Shown here: positions 27,569 to 36,478 of the stretch, piece by piece
Numbering within the stretch: the first letter of the stretch is position 1
Layout: the number at the start of each line of letters is the position of its first letter
Notes under the pieces: model-generated
What the model was told of the DNA's origin: nothing
What the model saw: the letters and a program-made list of their open reading frames with translations, nothing else
Database searches by the model: none
Position numbers and translations under genes: made by a program
NCBI GenBank assembly: GCA_938002835.1
Contig: CALKZS010000165.1
Location: forward strand, 1-53,667
Length of the DNA stretch: 53,667 nt
From: an uncultured Dokdonia sp.
Lineage (GTDB): Bacteria; Bacteroidota; Bacteroidia; Flavobacteriales; Flavobacteriaceae
Reading direction: 5' to 3'

Positions 27569-28360
27569 ATGACTACGACACGCCTATTTTACGTTTTTTC
27601 TCTCATATTAATATTACAGAGTTGTAAAGAACAATCGACAGCTCCTGCAACTCAAGAAAAAGAACAATCAACAGTTAATGCAACTCTTACAGCTCAAGAG
27701 ATTGTAGACAAAGCTATTGCTGCCGCTGGCGGTTCTATCATAGAGAATGCTACTATTCATTTTAAATTTCGTGATTATTATTATAATGCAACACGTGCTA
27801 ATGGTAGTACTACTTTAGATCGTTGTACAGATCCAGAATGTTTATTACAACAAGATAAAATAAAAGAAAATGGGGAGTTTGTACGCTTTCGCGAAAGCGC
27901 TCCTGTCCCAGTTCCAGATAGTATGGCTCCTAGATATTCAAACAGTATAAACTCTGTACATTATTTTTCTGTTTTACCATACGGTTTAAATGATCCTGCT
28001 GTACATAAAGAGCTTATAAGTCCAACTGAAATTAATGGAAAACCTTACTATCGTATTAAAGTAACATTTTCTGAAGAAGGCGGCGGTGAAGATTTTGAAG
28101 ACGAATATATGTATTGGATTGATAAAGAAAGTTATCAGGTAGATTATATTGCATATAACTATCAAGTAGATGAAGGTGGCACTCGCTTTAGAGAGGCCTA
28201 TAATGAACGAATTGTAAATGGTGTGCGCTTTGTAGATTATCGCAATTATAAACCAGAAGAGCAATTTCCGTCTCTTACAGACTTAGGCAGTTTATTTGAA
28301 AATAAAAAGCTTAAACTTTTATCACAGATTGAGCTTGAAAATATTTCAGTGATTAAATAA
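27569..28360 (+). CDS. DUF6503-like lipoprotein
   Basis: The signal peptide ends in lipobox LQSC. The mature domain (AQEIVDKAIAAAGG, then FKFRDYYYNATR, NGKPYYRIKVTF and YMYWIDKESYQVDYIAYNY) matches the outer-membrane-lipoprotein-sorting-like DUF6503 family of Bacteroidetes, with a fold related to LolA/LolB. A palindrome copy (27884-27899) encodes VRFRES, in a different frame from the other coding copies. It is convergent with the phosphatase gene. Confidence 0.85.
   Translation: MTTTRLFYVFSLILILQSCKEQSTAPATQEKEQSTVNATLTAQEIVDKAIAAAGGSIIENATIHFKFRDYYYNATRANGSTTLDRCTDPECLLQQDKIKENGEFVRFRESAPVPVPDSMAPRYSNSINSVHYFSVLPYGLNDPAVHKELISPTEINGKPYYRIKVTFSEEGGGEDFEDEYMYWIDKESYQVDYIAYNYQVDEGGTRFREAYNERIVNGVRFVDYRNYKPEEQFPSLTDLGSLFENKKLKLLSQIELENISVIK
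27884..27899. repeat. CTTTCGCGAAAG palindrome, 16-nt coding copy
   Basis: CGCTTTCGCGAAAGCG inside the DUF6503-like gene, read as RFRES. Confidence 0.88.
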
Positions 28361-28390
28361 ACAATATCATACAGTTACAAAAGATTGTCT

Positions 28391-28987
28391 TTAATTAAAA
28401 TGTTGTGATGAAAATGTACGTTGTTCTCCTTCTACTGTAACAATGTATAGATTCCCATAGTCAGACTCATCTATAACTGGAGCTTCTTGGGTATTTAAAA
28501 TAGCGTTTGCAAAATTGGGCGTGGTATTACTATGACCTACAACCACTACATTTTTACCTTCTGTTGCTATAGCAAAAGCATTATCGTATAACACCGAAGG
28601 ACTGTAATCTATAATTTCAAGATTATTTGCTTGAGCAGTAGGTGCTGCCGTGTTCATTGTACGTATGTAATTTGTAGAGTATACAGCTTCTATATCTTTA
28701 TCATCAAAATACTCTTTCCATTGTATTGCTCTAGCTTCTCCTTCTGCTGTAAGAGTTGGATTTTGATCACTAGGGTCACTTGTCACTTTCTCTGCGTGAC
28801 GTATTAAGTAGTACGTCGTTACTACACTTTCTACGTCTTGATCATCAGTTTCTGTATCTGTACTTTCTTGAGGGGTTTCTTCTTGAACCACTTCTTCAGA
28901 TGTTTCATTTTGAAAAACATCTTCTTGATCTGTTTTACAAGCAGTTAATAATAGTACTATTGTAAGGAAAGTGAGTATATTTTTCAT
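28391..28987 (-). CDS. Histidine phosphatase family lipoprotein
   Basis: The start at 28987 (MKNILTFLTIVLLLTACKT) gives a signal peptide with lipobox. After an acidic linker of about 45 residues, the phosphoglycerate mutase-like fold appears: LIRHAEK with the catalytic His, VYSTNYIRTMNTA with the conserved Arg, and VVVVGHSNTTPNFA with the second His. It should be an extracytoplasmic phosphatase of unknown substrate. The linker is Glu/Thr-rich. It has no clear operon partner. Confidence 0.9.
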   Translation of the reverse strand: MKNILTFLTIVLLLTACKTDQEDVFQNETSEEVVQEETPQESTDTETDDQDVESVVTTYYLIRHAEKVTSDPSDQNPTLTAEGEARAIQWKEYFDDKDIEAVYSTNYIRTMNTAAPTAQANNLEIIDYSPSVLYDNAFAIATEGKNVVVVGHSNTTPNFANAILNTQEAPVIDESDYGNLYIVTVEGEQRTFSSQHFN

Positions 28988-29147
28988 TGTAGAGTTATTG
29001 ATTGATTGATTATCTCTCAAAGATAGATGAAATTCATACAAAACAACTAAAATAGGTGTAAGGAAGGTAAAAACGCTTCGACAAATCGATTGTCTTTTAT
29101 TTATATAAAGTTGTATAAGACCAAAATCTCTGCTATGAGAAAGAGCA

Positions 29148-29190
29148 AAATCCGCTATCTGATCCAGATGCGGATTTTGTGTTTTTAATC
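29148..29190 (-). terminator. Terminator of the small membrane protein gene
   Basis: AAAATCCGC and ATCTG pair with CAGAT and GCGGATTTT around an ATC loop, a 14-bp stem with one bulge. T-rich sequence follows on both strands. It lies about 35 nt downstream of the 43-codon gene. Confidence 0.7.
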
Positions 29191-29225
29191 TATTTTAGAC
29201 ACTTAAGTTCCTGTAATAAAGAAAT

Positions 29226-29357
29226 CTACATTGAAAAGTATTGTACTAATGTATACGATACTATTACAAATGATGAAAGAATAACATAAATAGCGAGTGC
29301 TGTATTTCTTCCTTGCCTTATTTGTTCTAAAGGGATTGTTTGTGCTTGATTTTTCAT
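29226..29357 (-). CDS. Small membrane protein, 43 aa
   Basis: The frame starts at ATG 29357 (MKNQAQTIPLEQIRQGRN), has a single hydrophobic helix (TALAIYVILSSFVIVSYTLV) and ends QYFSM. The composition (polar N-terminus, one membrane span, positive-inside Arg) looks protein-like, and a strong hairpin terminator follows. It is shorter than usual gene-call limits. The function is unknown; it could be a regulator or subunit of a membrane complex. Confidence 0.55.
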   Translation of the reverse strand: MKNQAQTIPLEQIRQGRNTALAIYVILSSFVIVSYTLVQYFSM

Positions 29358-29442
29358 AATGTCCAGATGTATTGATTGATACTATAAAGACGATCAATCT
29401 CAACACTTGTTACAATTCATTTTAAAAAAAGCACTTAGCAGT

Positions 29443-31500
29443 TTATGCTTCAGATGTCTCGTCACCTTTTGTTGCTGGTGTTTCAACAACTTCTGGCTCT
29501 TCTTCTTTTTGACTCTGAGCTACGACATCTCTCAATTTTTTGAGCTTAGATTTCCATAAAACAAGTTCTTCTTTATGCTTGTTTATGTTTTTATGCACCT
29601 CAACTACCATAGGGTTATCATCTGCAACGTGCTGGAAGAATCCTAAATTATTCTCTAATTGGTTAATTTCTGATTTAGTCTCATCTATTTTCTTACGTAT
29701 GAAGAATTGTTCTTTCTGAATAGCACGATCATCATTACCCGCAGCAATAGACTGCATACGATTCTCATACTTAATGAGCTCTGCTTCTTTACGGTCTATA
29801 TCTAACTTTGTAAAGAAACCATCAAGTACTTTATTAAAGTCTTGATCTATACTTTTCTTATCATAAGGAACTCGACCTATTGCTTTCCATTGTGCAATAT
29901 ATTCTTTTATTGTGGTAAGATCTGTTGCTCTATCTTCAGAAAGTGTTATGCCTTTTACCGTTTCCATTAGAGCAATTTTCTTGTCATAGTTTTCTTGCTC
30001 ACCTGCTCGATCCTGCTTTTTAGAATCTTTCATATGGTCAAAGAAGTGATTACAAGCATCTTTAAACTCTTTCCAGATCTTATCACTATCCTTACGAGGT
30101 ACGTGACCTATTTTTTTCCAATCTGCTTGAATGCGCTTCATAAGTTCAAGTGTCACAGGGATATCTTCATTATCCTTGTTATCTTGTGCAATCTTTACAA
30201 GCTCTTTCTTCTTTGCAAGGTTATCATATTGTTCCTTCTTTTGAGACTTGTAGAAGTTATTTTTTTTATGGTTAAATAACTTTGTGGCTTCCTTGAAAGA
30301 AGCCCAGGTTTCTTCATTATTTTCTTTAGGCACTTTGCCTGCTTTAAAAAAGGCTTCACGCTGTTCTTCTACAACTTTAATTTTTTCTTGAATCGTCTTG
30401 TGGGACTTTATATCATCTTGAGCAACTTCAAGAATACGAGCTATAATAGCATTTTTCTTTTCTAAGTTTTTTACCCAAACGGATTCTATCTCCTTTTGCT
30501 TTTCATCACGAGCATCGTGTATCTTTTTTGTAGCAACACTAAACTGTTCCCATATCTCATCACTATATTCTTTAGAAACAGGACCTATTTCCTCTTTCCA
30601 CATACGGTGAAGTAATTGTAATTCTTTAAAAGCTTTATTAATATTAGGCTCTGCAGTAAGTTCTTCTGCTCGCTGTATGAGTTGTAACTTCTTAACTAAA
30701 TTATCCTTGAAGTGTTTATCTCTAAATTCACGATTTAAATGTAATAACTCATAGAAAGCATCTACGTGAAAATAATAATCGTTCCATACTAAGTTATAAC
30801 GATCTCTAGGGATGTTACCAGCATTATTCCAACGCTCTTGAATGTCTTTAAACTTATGGAACGTGGTATTTACACTCTCTGCTCCTCCTAGTTCATCTCT
30901 CAGTGTCTTAATCTCTTCTATAAGCTTTTGTCGCTCTGCAAGATTTGCATTTTGATCTTTACGTTTACGCTCAAAAAACTCTTGTCTTTTGTTGCGATAC
31001 TCGTAATAGACTTCGTTAAATGACTTTTTTAATGGAGAATTAAATCTAAAATCTATAATATTTCCTCCTTCAGCAAGAAACGCTTCTTTGGCTACTTCCT
31101 GCTCAGCATCAAACTGAGTGTTTATAGTCGTATTAATCTCTTCTACGTGTTCTTTAATATCTGTAATCTTCTCATTTTTAATGAGTGATTGTAACTCTGC
31201 AATAAGCGCTTCCTTAGAAAGCGAAGTATAATCCTTTTTTTCTATAACCTTAGGTTCTTCTTTAACTGCAACTTCTGAAACTACAGCTTCTGGAATTTCT
31301 GTTTCTAAAGCTTCTACACTCTCTTCTTTTACAACAGCAACTTCTGGAGTCTCTGTTTTTACGACATCTGCACTCTCTTGTTCTACAGCAGTAGCTTCTT
31401 CTATAAGCGTTTCTACTGTTTTTTCAACTTCTTGCGGCGTAGCCGTTTCCTCTAGCTGATCTTTGGGCTTAGGATCTTGAGGTGTATTTTCTTCAGACAT
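29443..31500 (-). CDS. DUF349-repeat protein, 685 aa
   Basis: The ATG at 31500 (MSEENTPQDPKPKD) is preferred over a TTG 9 nt upstream. Residues 1-100 are acidic and rich in Glu, Val and Thr. The rest is almost entirely helical with several DUF349 repeats, recognisable by W-K-x-I-G-x-V-P (ADWKKIGHVPRKDSDKIWKEFKDAC, AQWKAIGRVPYDKKSID, ERWNNAGNIPRDRYNLVW). The family is widespread in Bacteroidetes and Actinobacteria and has no established function. A coiled coil closes the protein (INQLENNLGFFQHV..., KLKKLRDVVAQSQ). Confidence 0.9.
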   Translation of the reverse strand: MSEENTPQDPKPKDQLEETATPQEVEKTVETLIEEATAVEQESADVVKTETPEVAVVKEESVEALETEIPEAVVSEVAVKEEPKVIEKKDYTSLSKEALIAELQSLIKNEKITDIKEHVEEINTTINTQFDAEQEVAKEAFLAEGGNIIDFRFNSPLKKSFNEVYYEYRNKRQEFFERKRKDQNANLAERQKLIEEIKTLRDELGGAESVNTTFHKFKDIQERWNNAGNIPRDRYNLVWNDYYFHVDAFYELLHLNREFRDKHFKDNLVKKLQLIQRAEELTAEPNINKAFKELQLLHRMWKEEIGPVSKEYSDEIWEQFSVATKKIHDARDEKQKEIESVWVKNLEKKNAIIARILEVAQDDIKSHKTIQEKIKVVEEQREAFFKAGKVPKENNEETWASFKEATKLFNHKKNNFYKSQKKEQYDNLAKKKELVKIAQDNKDNEDIPVTLELMKRIQADWKKIGHVPRKDSDKIWKEFKDACNHFFDHMKDSKKQDRAGEQENYDKKIALMETVKGITLSEDRATDLTTIKEYIAQWKAIGRVPYDKKSIDQDFNKVLDGFFTKLDIDRKEAELIKYENRMQSIAAGNDDRAIQKEQFFIRKKIDETKSEINQLENNLGFFQHVADDNPMVVEVHKNINKHKEELVLWKSKLKKLRDVVAQSQKEEEPEVVETPATKGDETSEA

Positions 31501-31577
31501 TTTTTTCAATGTTAAGGTTCATATTATAAATAGTAAATATACTATAACCTGCGCAAATTATTTACTACGAGTATTCT

Positions 31578-32366
31578 TTACTCATTCCAGATAGTCCAAG
31601 AAGCCTCTGCTTGTAGCTCTAACATTCTGAAACCATTTATGATAGTAGCTCCTTTTGCTGCTGCAAGTTTTAAAAATTGCGTTTCTGTAGGGTTATATAT
31701 CAAGTCAAAAGCTACGTGAGATACATCTATAAAATCATAGGGTACATCTGGTGAAGCATCTACATCTGGAAATGTTCCTAAAGGGGTTGTATTTACTATA
31801 AATGTTTGTGCGTCAATAATCGTTTTATCTAAATCGTCATAGGTTAGATTTTTTTCTGTACGCTTTCGCGAAATAAATTGACACTCCACTCCCAGTTGCT
31901 CTAATGCATACTGTACTCCTTTTGAAGCTCCTCCAGTTCCTAAAATAATAGCTTTATGACCTCTGGGCTCATAGTCTTGAGTCCCATAACCTAAAAATAA
32001 TGAATCTTTAAAGTGTTCTAATAATGTATCTCTAAAACCTACAAAATCTGTATTCATTCCTGTTAAGGTGCCATCGGCTTCTCTTTTTATGGTATTTACT
32101 GCTCCTATTTTTAAAGCGTGTTCGTCTAATCTATCTAAAAATGGTATGATCGCTTCTTTATAAGGAATTGTGACATTATACCCTTTCACGAAAGTGTCAT
32201 TAAGATATTCTTGTAAACCTGATGCATTTGGAACATCAAAATTTTCATAAGTAGCAGCAATGCCTTCTTTTTTAAATTTACTTTTAAAATACCCTCTTGA
32301 AAATGAGTATCCTATGTCTTTACCAAAAAGCCCGTATTTATTCAATTTTTCTTGTTTTTTCTCCAT
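31578..32366 (-). CDS. aroE: Shikimate dehydrogenase
   Basis: This enzyme reduces 3-dehydroshikimate with NADPH in the shikimate pathway. Visible are the substrate-binding region SFSRGYFKSKF, the catalytic Lys in GYNVTIPYKEAI, MNTDFVGF with the Asn/Asp pair, the glycine-rich nucleotide loop LGTGGASKGV, NTTPLGTFP, and the C-terminal GFRMLELQAEASW. Its length of 262 is normal. The start overlaps the preceding DUF368 gene by 29 nt. Two palindrome relatives lie inside (31859-31875, and a one-mismatch copy at 32183-32194, read as TFVKG). Confidence 0.94.
   Translation of the reverse strand: MEKKQEKLNKYGLFGKDIGYSFSRGYFKSKFKKEGIAATYENFDVPNASGLQEYLNDTFVKGYNVTIPYKEAIIPFLDRLDEHALKIGAVNTIKREADGTLTGMNTDFVGFRDTLLEHFKDSLFLGYGTQDYEPRGHKAIILGTGGASKGVQYALEQLGVECQFISRKRTEKNLTYDDLDKTIIDAQTFIVNTTPLGTFPDVDASPDVPYDFIDVSHVAFDLIYNPTETQFLKLAAAKGATIINGFRMLELQAEASWTIWNE
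31859..31875. repeat. Truncated palindrome variant inside aroE
   Basis: TACGCTTTCGCGAAATA, identical to 11684-11700. On the aroE strand it is read as ISRKR. Confidence 0.75.
32183..32194. repeat. Degenerate palindrome copy inside aroE
   Basis: CTTTCACGAAAG differs by one base from the core CTTTCGCGAAAG. Confidence 0.45.
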
Positions 32367-33360
32367 ATTTACCTAACCATACTACAATAAAAACTCCTAT
32401 GAGTATAAAAAATACTGCTAGCACATTTTCTAAACTTACTGCTGTAGGTATAAAACGATTATAATTATCTAAAATGGGAGTTCCATTACTATCTAATGCG
32501 ATTTGTCCCATTTCATTTATTTCAAAAACTTCTATTTTCCAAGGCCAAACAACTCCTAAAGACCCTATAATAAATCCTAAAATAGCAGCGTTTGTACCCC
32601 ACTTAAAGTGTTTTAACAAGTAACTTAAAAAATGAGATAACGTTATAAGCCCTGTAAGAGATCCTGCAGCAAATACAATAAGGATTGTAAGTAGCCCCAT
32701 ATGTAACGGGTCATCTATATATGAGAAATCTAAAGTAATACTTTTTACTATAGTTACATATAATGCATTTACAGAATCTACCAGTAAGAGTACATAATTA
32801 CCTAATAACATTAATATAAAAGATCCGGATAATCCTGGTAATGTCATTCCTGACACTCCAATAATACCACAAAAAAAGACAAAAAATAGATTGCTATTTT
32901 CTTGTGCTGGCTCCATAAGACTTATAGAAATACCAACAATAACACCTGCAATTAAAATAAATATATTTTGACGTGTCCAAGCTTTAAAATCTTTTGCGAT
33001 ATAATAAATAGAACCTATTATCATCCCAAAGAAAGCACTCCAGACTAAAAGTGGGTAATTTTTAATCGCTATATCTAATAATAAAGACACACTAAAATAA
33101 CTAATGAGCATACCTGCTATAAGTAGTCCTAAAAATTTACCGTTTATATAACTCCAAAAACTTCTAAAACGCCCTGCTAGTAGTAATTTAAATGATTTAC
33201 GATTAATCTTTTGTAGTGAGTAAATAAACTCTTCATAAAACCCTGCTACAAAAGCAACTACTCCTCCTGAAACACCAGGTACTTTATTTGCAGCGCCCAT
33301 TGCTAATCCCTTAAGGATTAGCCACATTTTATCTGAAAAAGAACGTGTCTCAGTGTGCAT
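32338..33360 (-). CDS. DUF368 membrane protein, second copy
   Basis: The 340-residue polytopic protein has about 8-9 membrane helices and the family hallmark GAANKVPGVSGGVVAFVAGFYEEFI near the N-terminus, repeated later as GVSGMTLPGLSGSFILMLLGNY. DUF368 members include PopT/UptA-related undecaprenyl-phosphate flippases, so a role in polyprenyl-lipid recycling is plausible but not proven for this copy. It overlaps its paralogue by 11 nt and aroE by 29 nt. Confidence 0.88.
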   Translation of the reverse strand: MHTETRSFSDKMWLILKGLAMGAANKVPGVSGGVVAFVAGFYEEFIYSLQKINRKSFKLLLAGRFRSFWSYINGKFLGLLIAGMLISYFSVSLLLDIAIKNYPLLVWSAFFGMIIGSIYYIAKDFKAWTRQNIFILIAGVIVGISISLMEPAQENSNLFFVFFCGIIGVSGMTLPGLSGSFILMLLGNYVLLLVDSVNALYVTIVKSITLDFSYIDDPLHMGLLTILIVFAAGSLTGLITLSHFLSYLLKHFKWGTNAAILGFIIGSLGVVWPWKIEVFEINEMGQIALDSNGTPILDNYNRFIPTAVSLENVLAVFFILIGVFIVVWLGKYGEKTRKIE

Positions 33361-34324
33361 TTCTTGTTTTATTTCCTGCTGCTTTTTCTAATAGAAAGAT
33401 AAGCGCAAATCCTGAAATTGCAAGAATAATCGCTCCTATTATTTGAGGGTTACCATCAAAACTTGTAGGTAGTATGCTAGTCGCCTCTAAAGTAACTTCC
33501 TTACCGTGTCTATCTAAACGAGTAGATAGCACTTCTTTCCACGGCCATATTTTATTAAGTGATCCCACCATAAAGCCTGTGAGTACAGCTAGTGTAATTT
33601 CTTTTTTATTCTGGAACATCCACTTTAAGATTTTTGAGAATAGTTTTAATCCTACAATACATCCTATTCCGAATAAAATGATTTTAAATATAGATGTTTT
33701 GAGAAGCTCCCAATTTTTAGTAACTAATGCGTCTTGCGCATCTGTTAATGTCCCTAATACCATTGCATAAGAACCTAATAAAACTAATATAAATGAACCA
33801 GAAATACCGGGTAATATCATCGCAATAATAGCTATACAACCAGATAAAAAATAAAAATACCATACATCTGGTGCTTCTGCTGGGGCTGCTATAGTTATAA
33901 AAAATGCTATTACAGCTCCAATAAGAATCGATATTATTACTTGAATAGTCCAAGCCTTAATTTGCTTACTGATATATAATATACTAGCTATCACAAGTCC
34001 AAAGAAAAAAGACCATACTAAAATAGGTTGTATTTCTAATACATATGATATTAACCTTGCAAGTGATAAAATACTTATGAATACACCGAGAAATAATGTC
34101 AGCATAAAAATAAGATTATATTTCTCTATAGCTTTTTTAAATCCTTCTTTTTTCCAAGTTTTAAAAATACCAAAATCAAGTTTGTCAATAGTTTCTATAA
34201 GCTCTTGATAAATTCCAGATATAAATGCAATAGTTCCTCCAGATACACCAGGGACTACATCTGCTGCTCCCATAGCAATACCTTTGAGAAGAATATATAT
34301 GTAGGCTTTTGTAGTTCTTAGCAT
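33350..34324 (-). CDS. DUF368 membrane protein, first copy
   Basis: The 324-residue paralogue of the next gene carries GAADVVPGVSGGTIAFISGIYQELI and the second repeat IIAMILPGISGSFILVLLGSY. Both inverted motifs contain the P-G-(V/I/L)-S-G core. Membrane helices run throughout. As a tandem pair the two may form a heterodimer or handle different lipid carriers. Function is inferred from the family. Confidence 0.88.
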   Translation of the reverse strand: MLRTTKAYIYILLKGIAMGAADVVPGVSGGTIAFISGIYQELIETIDKLDFGIFKTWKKEGFKKAIEKYNLIFMLTLFLGVFISILSLARLISYVLEIQPILVWSFFFGLVIASILYISKQIKAWTIQVIISILIGAVIAFFITIAAPAEAPDVWYFYFLSGCIAIIAMILPGISGSFILVLLGSYAMVLGTLTDAQDALVTKNWELLKTSIFKIILFGIGCIVGLKLFSKILKWMFQNKKEITLAVLTGFMVGSLNKIWPWKEVLSTRLDRHGKEVTLEATSILPTSFDGNPQIIGAIILAISGFALIFLLEKAAGNKTRNAH

Positions 34325-34400
34325 AATAGAATTTTATTCAGTATGGCTAAAATACTAGCTTTACTGAGAACCGCCTACTAATTACAATATATTTTTAAGT

Positions 34401-35789
34401 CTAAACTTCATAGTTTTTACGAAGTGCTATTACTTCTTTTTTACTAGCTACATAAGGAAAAAGCTCGTCTATAATAATGGCAAATTCTGCATCTATCTTA
34501 AGTGCATTTTTCAAAAAATAGAGTCCTTGTATATCATTGCCTTTGTTATAATTAAGTCCAGATAGTCTAAATGCTATTTCTGCATTTTCTGGGTAAAACT
34601 CCATAGATTGCGTAAGGCTTGCAATAGCTGCATCTGCCTCTCCTAATTGTATTAATATGTCTGCTCTATTAAGCCAAGTATCTAATTCATAATTGCCAAG
34701 CTCTAATGCTTTTCTATAACCAGCTTCTGCTTCTTCATAGAATTTAAGCCTGTAATTGATAGTTGCATAACGCTTCCAATACAACACATTATCTGCATCT
34801 ATTTGTATTGCTTTGTCTATGTAGTATAATGCTTTTTGAAAATTAAGCCTTTTCTTGTAAAAATCTGTAATGGCAATCCACCCATTATCAAGTAATGGAT
34901 CTTCGTGAACACATCTTTCAAAATGTTTTATTGCTAGATCATCAAAACCTAGCTTGTCATAGCATTTACCCATACGAAGCAGTGCAAAAGAGGTAGGATC
35001 TTCTAATTGAAGAGTGATTTGATAATTCTCTAACGCTTCGTTATATCTTCCTAATTTTTCTAAAACTTTTCCTTTTTCTAGATATGCTCCTACAAATGTA
35101 TCGTCGCTTATAATAGCAAAATCAAAAGCAGAGAGTGCCTTTTCGTATTCTTTTAAATCAAAGTATTGTTTACCTACTTGATGCCAGGCTACTTCACAAT
35201 ATGGATTTTTATTTAAAAACATATTGAGATAGTCTATAGCTTCTTGATGTTGTTCTAAAAAATCAAAACAATAAATAATATTATATAATGCACTATAATC
35301 TTGATCGTCTACCTCTAGACATTTCATAAAACTCACCTTTGCATTTGCATAATCTTCTAGAAATAAATATTCCATCCCTATAAGGTTATATACATCTGCT
35401 GGATCATCTGTTAGATCTATTGCTTGTTCTAAAAGGTAGATGGCTTTTTTATGATCGTCTTGTTTACTGTAGATATTTGCTTTTTGAATAAATACTTCTT
35501 CATTATTAGGCTCTAACTCGTGCAACTCTGTGAGAATTACTTCGGCTTGATCAAATTTATTTTCAAAAATGAAGAGCTCTGCTTTAAAGAGACGAAGATT
35601 GGAAGATGTAGGATGTTGTGCTAGGCCTAGCTTTACTGCTTTTCGCGCAAGCGCTATTTTCCCCATTTCAATATAGTGATTTGCAATGCTCTCAAACTCT
35701 TCTGCATCAAAGAAAAAAACATCGTTAGTCTTTAACATTGATTCAAATCGTGTAAGTGATACATTATTATCTTCTGGACTAAAACTCAT
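34401..35789 (-). CDS. TPR-repeat protein, 462 aa
   Basis: The protein lacks a signal peptide and consists of about twelve tetratricopeptide repeats (GKIALARKAVKLGLAQHPTSSNLRLFKAELFI, YANAKVSFMKCLEVDDQDYSALYNIIYCFD, YEEAEAGYRKALELGNYELDTWLNRADIL). It should be a cytoplasmic scaffold for protein contacts. The partner is not evident. It is the first gene of a minus-strand run leading to the DUF368 genes and aroE. Confidence 0.88.
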   Translation of the reverse strand: MSFSPEDNNVSLTRFESMLKTNDVFFFDAEEFESIANHYIEMGKIALARKAVKLGLAQHPTSSNLRLFKAELFIFENKFDQAEVILTELHELEPNNEEVFIQKANIYSKQDDHKKAIYLLEQAIDLTDDPADVYNLIGMEYLFLEDYANAKVSFMKCLEVDDQDYSALYNIIYCFDFLEQHQEAIDYLNMFLNKNPYCEVAWHQVGKQYFDLKEYEKALSAFDFAIISDDTFVGAYLEKGKVLEKLGRYNEALENYQITLQLEDPTSFALLRMGKCYDKLGFDDLAIKHFERCVHEDPLLDNGWIAITDFYKKRLNFQKALYYIDKAIQIDADNVLYWKRYATINYRLKFYEEAEAGYRKALELGNYELDTWLNRADILIQLGEADAAIASLTQSMEFYPENAEIAFRLSGLNYNKGNDIQGLYFLKNALKIDAEFAIIIDELFPYVASKKEVIALRKNYEV

Positions 35790-36010
35790 ACGCGTCTTTT
35801 TTCTATAATCGACTTTATATAAATGTAGTGATACTATAACATTATACTTAAAATAGATATCTTAGTTTTCAACATAATAATGAACAGCCAAAATCAAGCC
35901 AAAATGTTTTTAGATTTTACATAATATATATTAATTATTATATTTTCACAAATGACGATCACCTTTACTATAAAACCTTTTTACAATACACGCCATATTA
36001 TACAATATTT

Positions 36011-36478
36011 ATGAAGCAATCTATCTTATACAAGGAAACTCAAGTATTTAAATGGCTCCTTATAATATCAATTTTATTAGTTGCTATTTTTGCTATGTGG
36101 AACTATAGAATATGGCATCCTGAACATTCAAATTTGATATCAATATCATCCCCTGGTATATTTCTCTTAATTACCTTAGTACTATTTTATAAGTTAAAAA
36201 TTACAATTACAAAAGAAAAAGCAATTGCTTCTTTTGGGATAGGTATCATTAAAAAGACAGTTTTAATTAGTGATTTACATATTGAAAAAGCTGAACAAGT
36301 AGATATCCCTCTTTTATGAGGAATTGGATATCGTCTATCTACTCCTAAAGGAACGCTACTAAATACTAGGCCAGGATCTGGAGTTTATATCCCTGCACAA
36401 AATTCCTCTTTTTTTGTAGGAACTAATCATCCTGATAAAGTTATAAATGCGGTTAAAGAAGCTCAAAAAAGTAATTAG
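36011..36478 (+). pseudogene. PH-like small membrane protein gene interrupted by TGA
   Basis: The first 102 codons encode a protein with two membrane helices (WLLIISILLVAIFAMWNY and ISSPGIFLLITLVLFY) and a beta region ending DIPLL. A TGA at 36317-36319 then stops translation. The same frame continues for 52 codons as GIGYRLSTPKGTLLNTRPGSGVYIPAQ... NSSFFVGTNHPDKVINAVKEAQKSN and ends at TAG 36476-36478. The continuation matches the usual C-terminal part of such proteins (G-I-G-x-R then TPKGT, then VGTN.P). A TGG-to-TGA change of a Trp codon explains it. The end overlaps the convergent gene by 4 nt. Confidence 0.75.

Noticed and set aside
35638-35654. GCTTTTCGCGCAAGCGC as a palindrome copy in the TPR gene
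   Set aside because: Contains an extra base and a mismatch; too degenerate to count.
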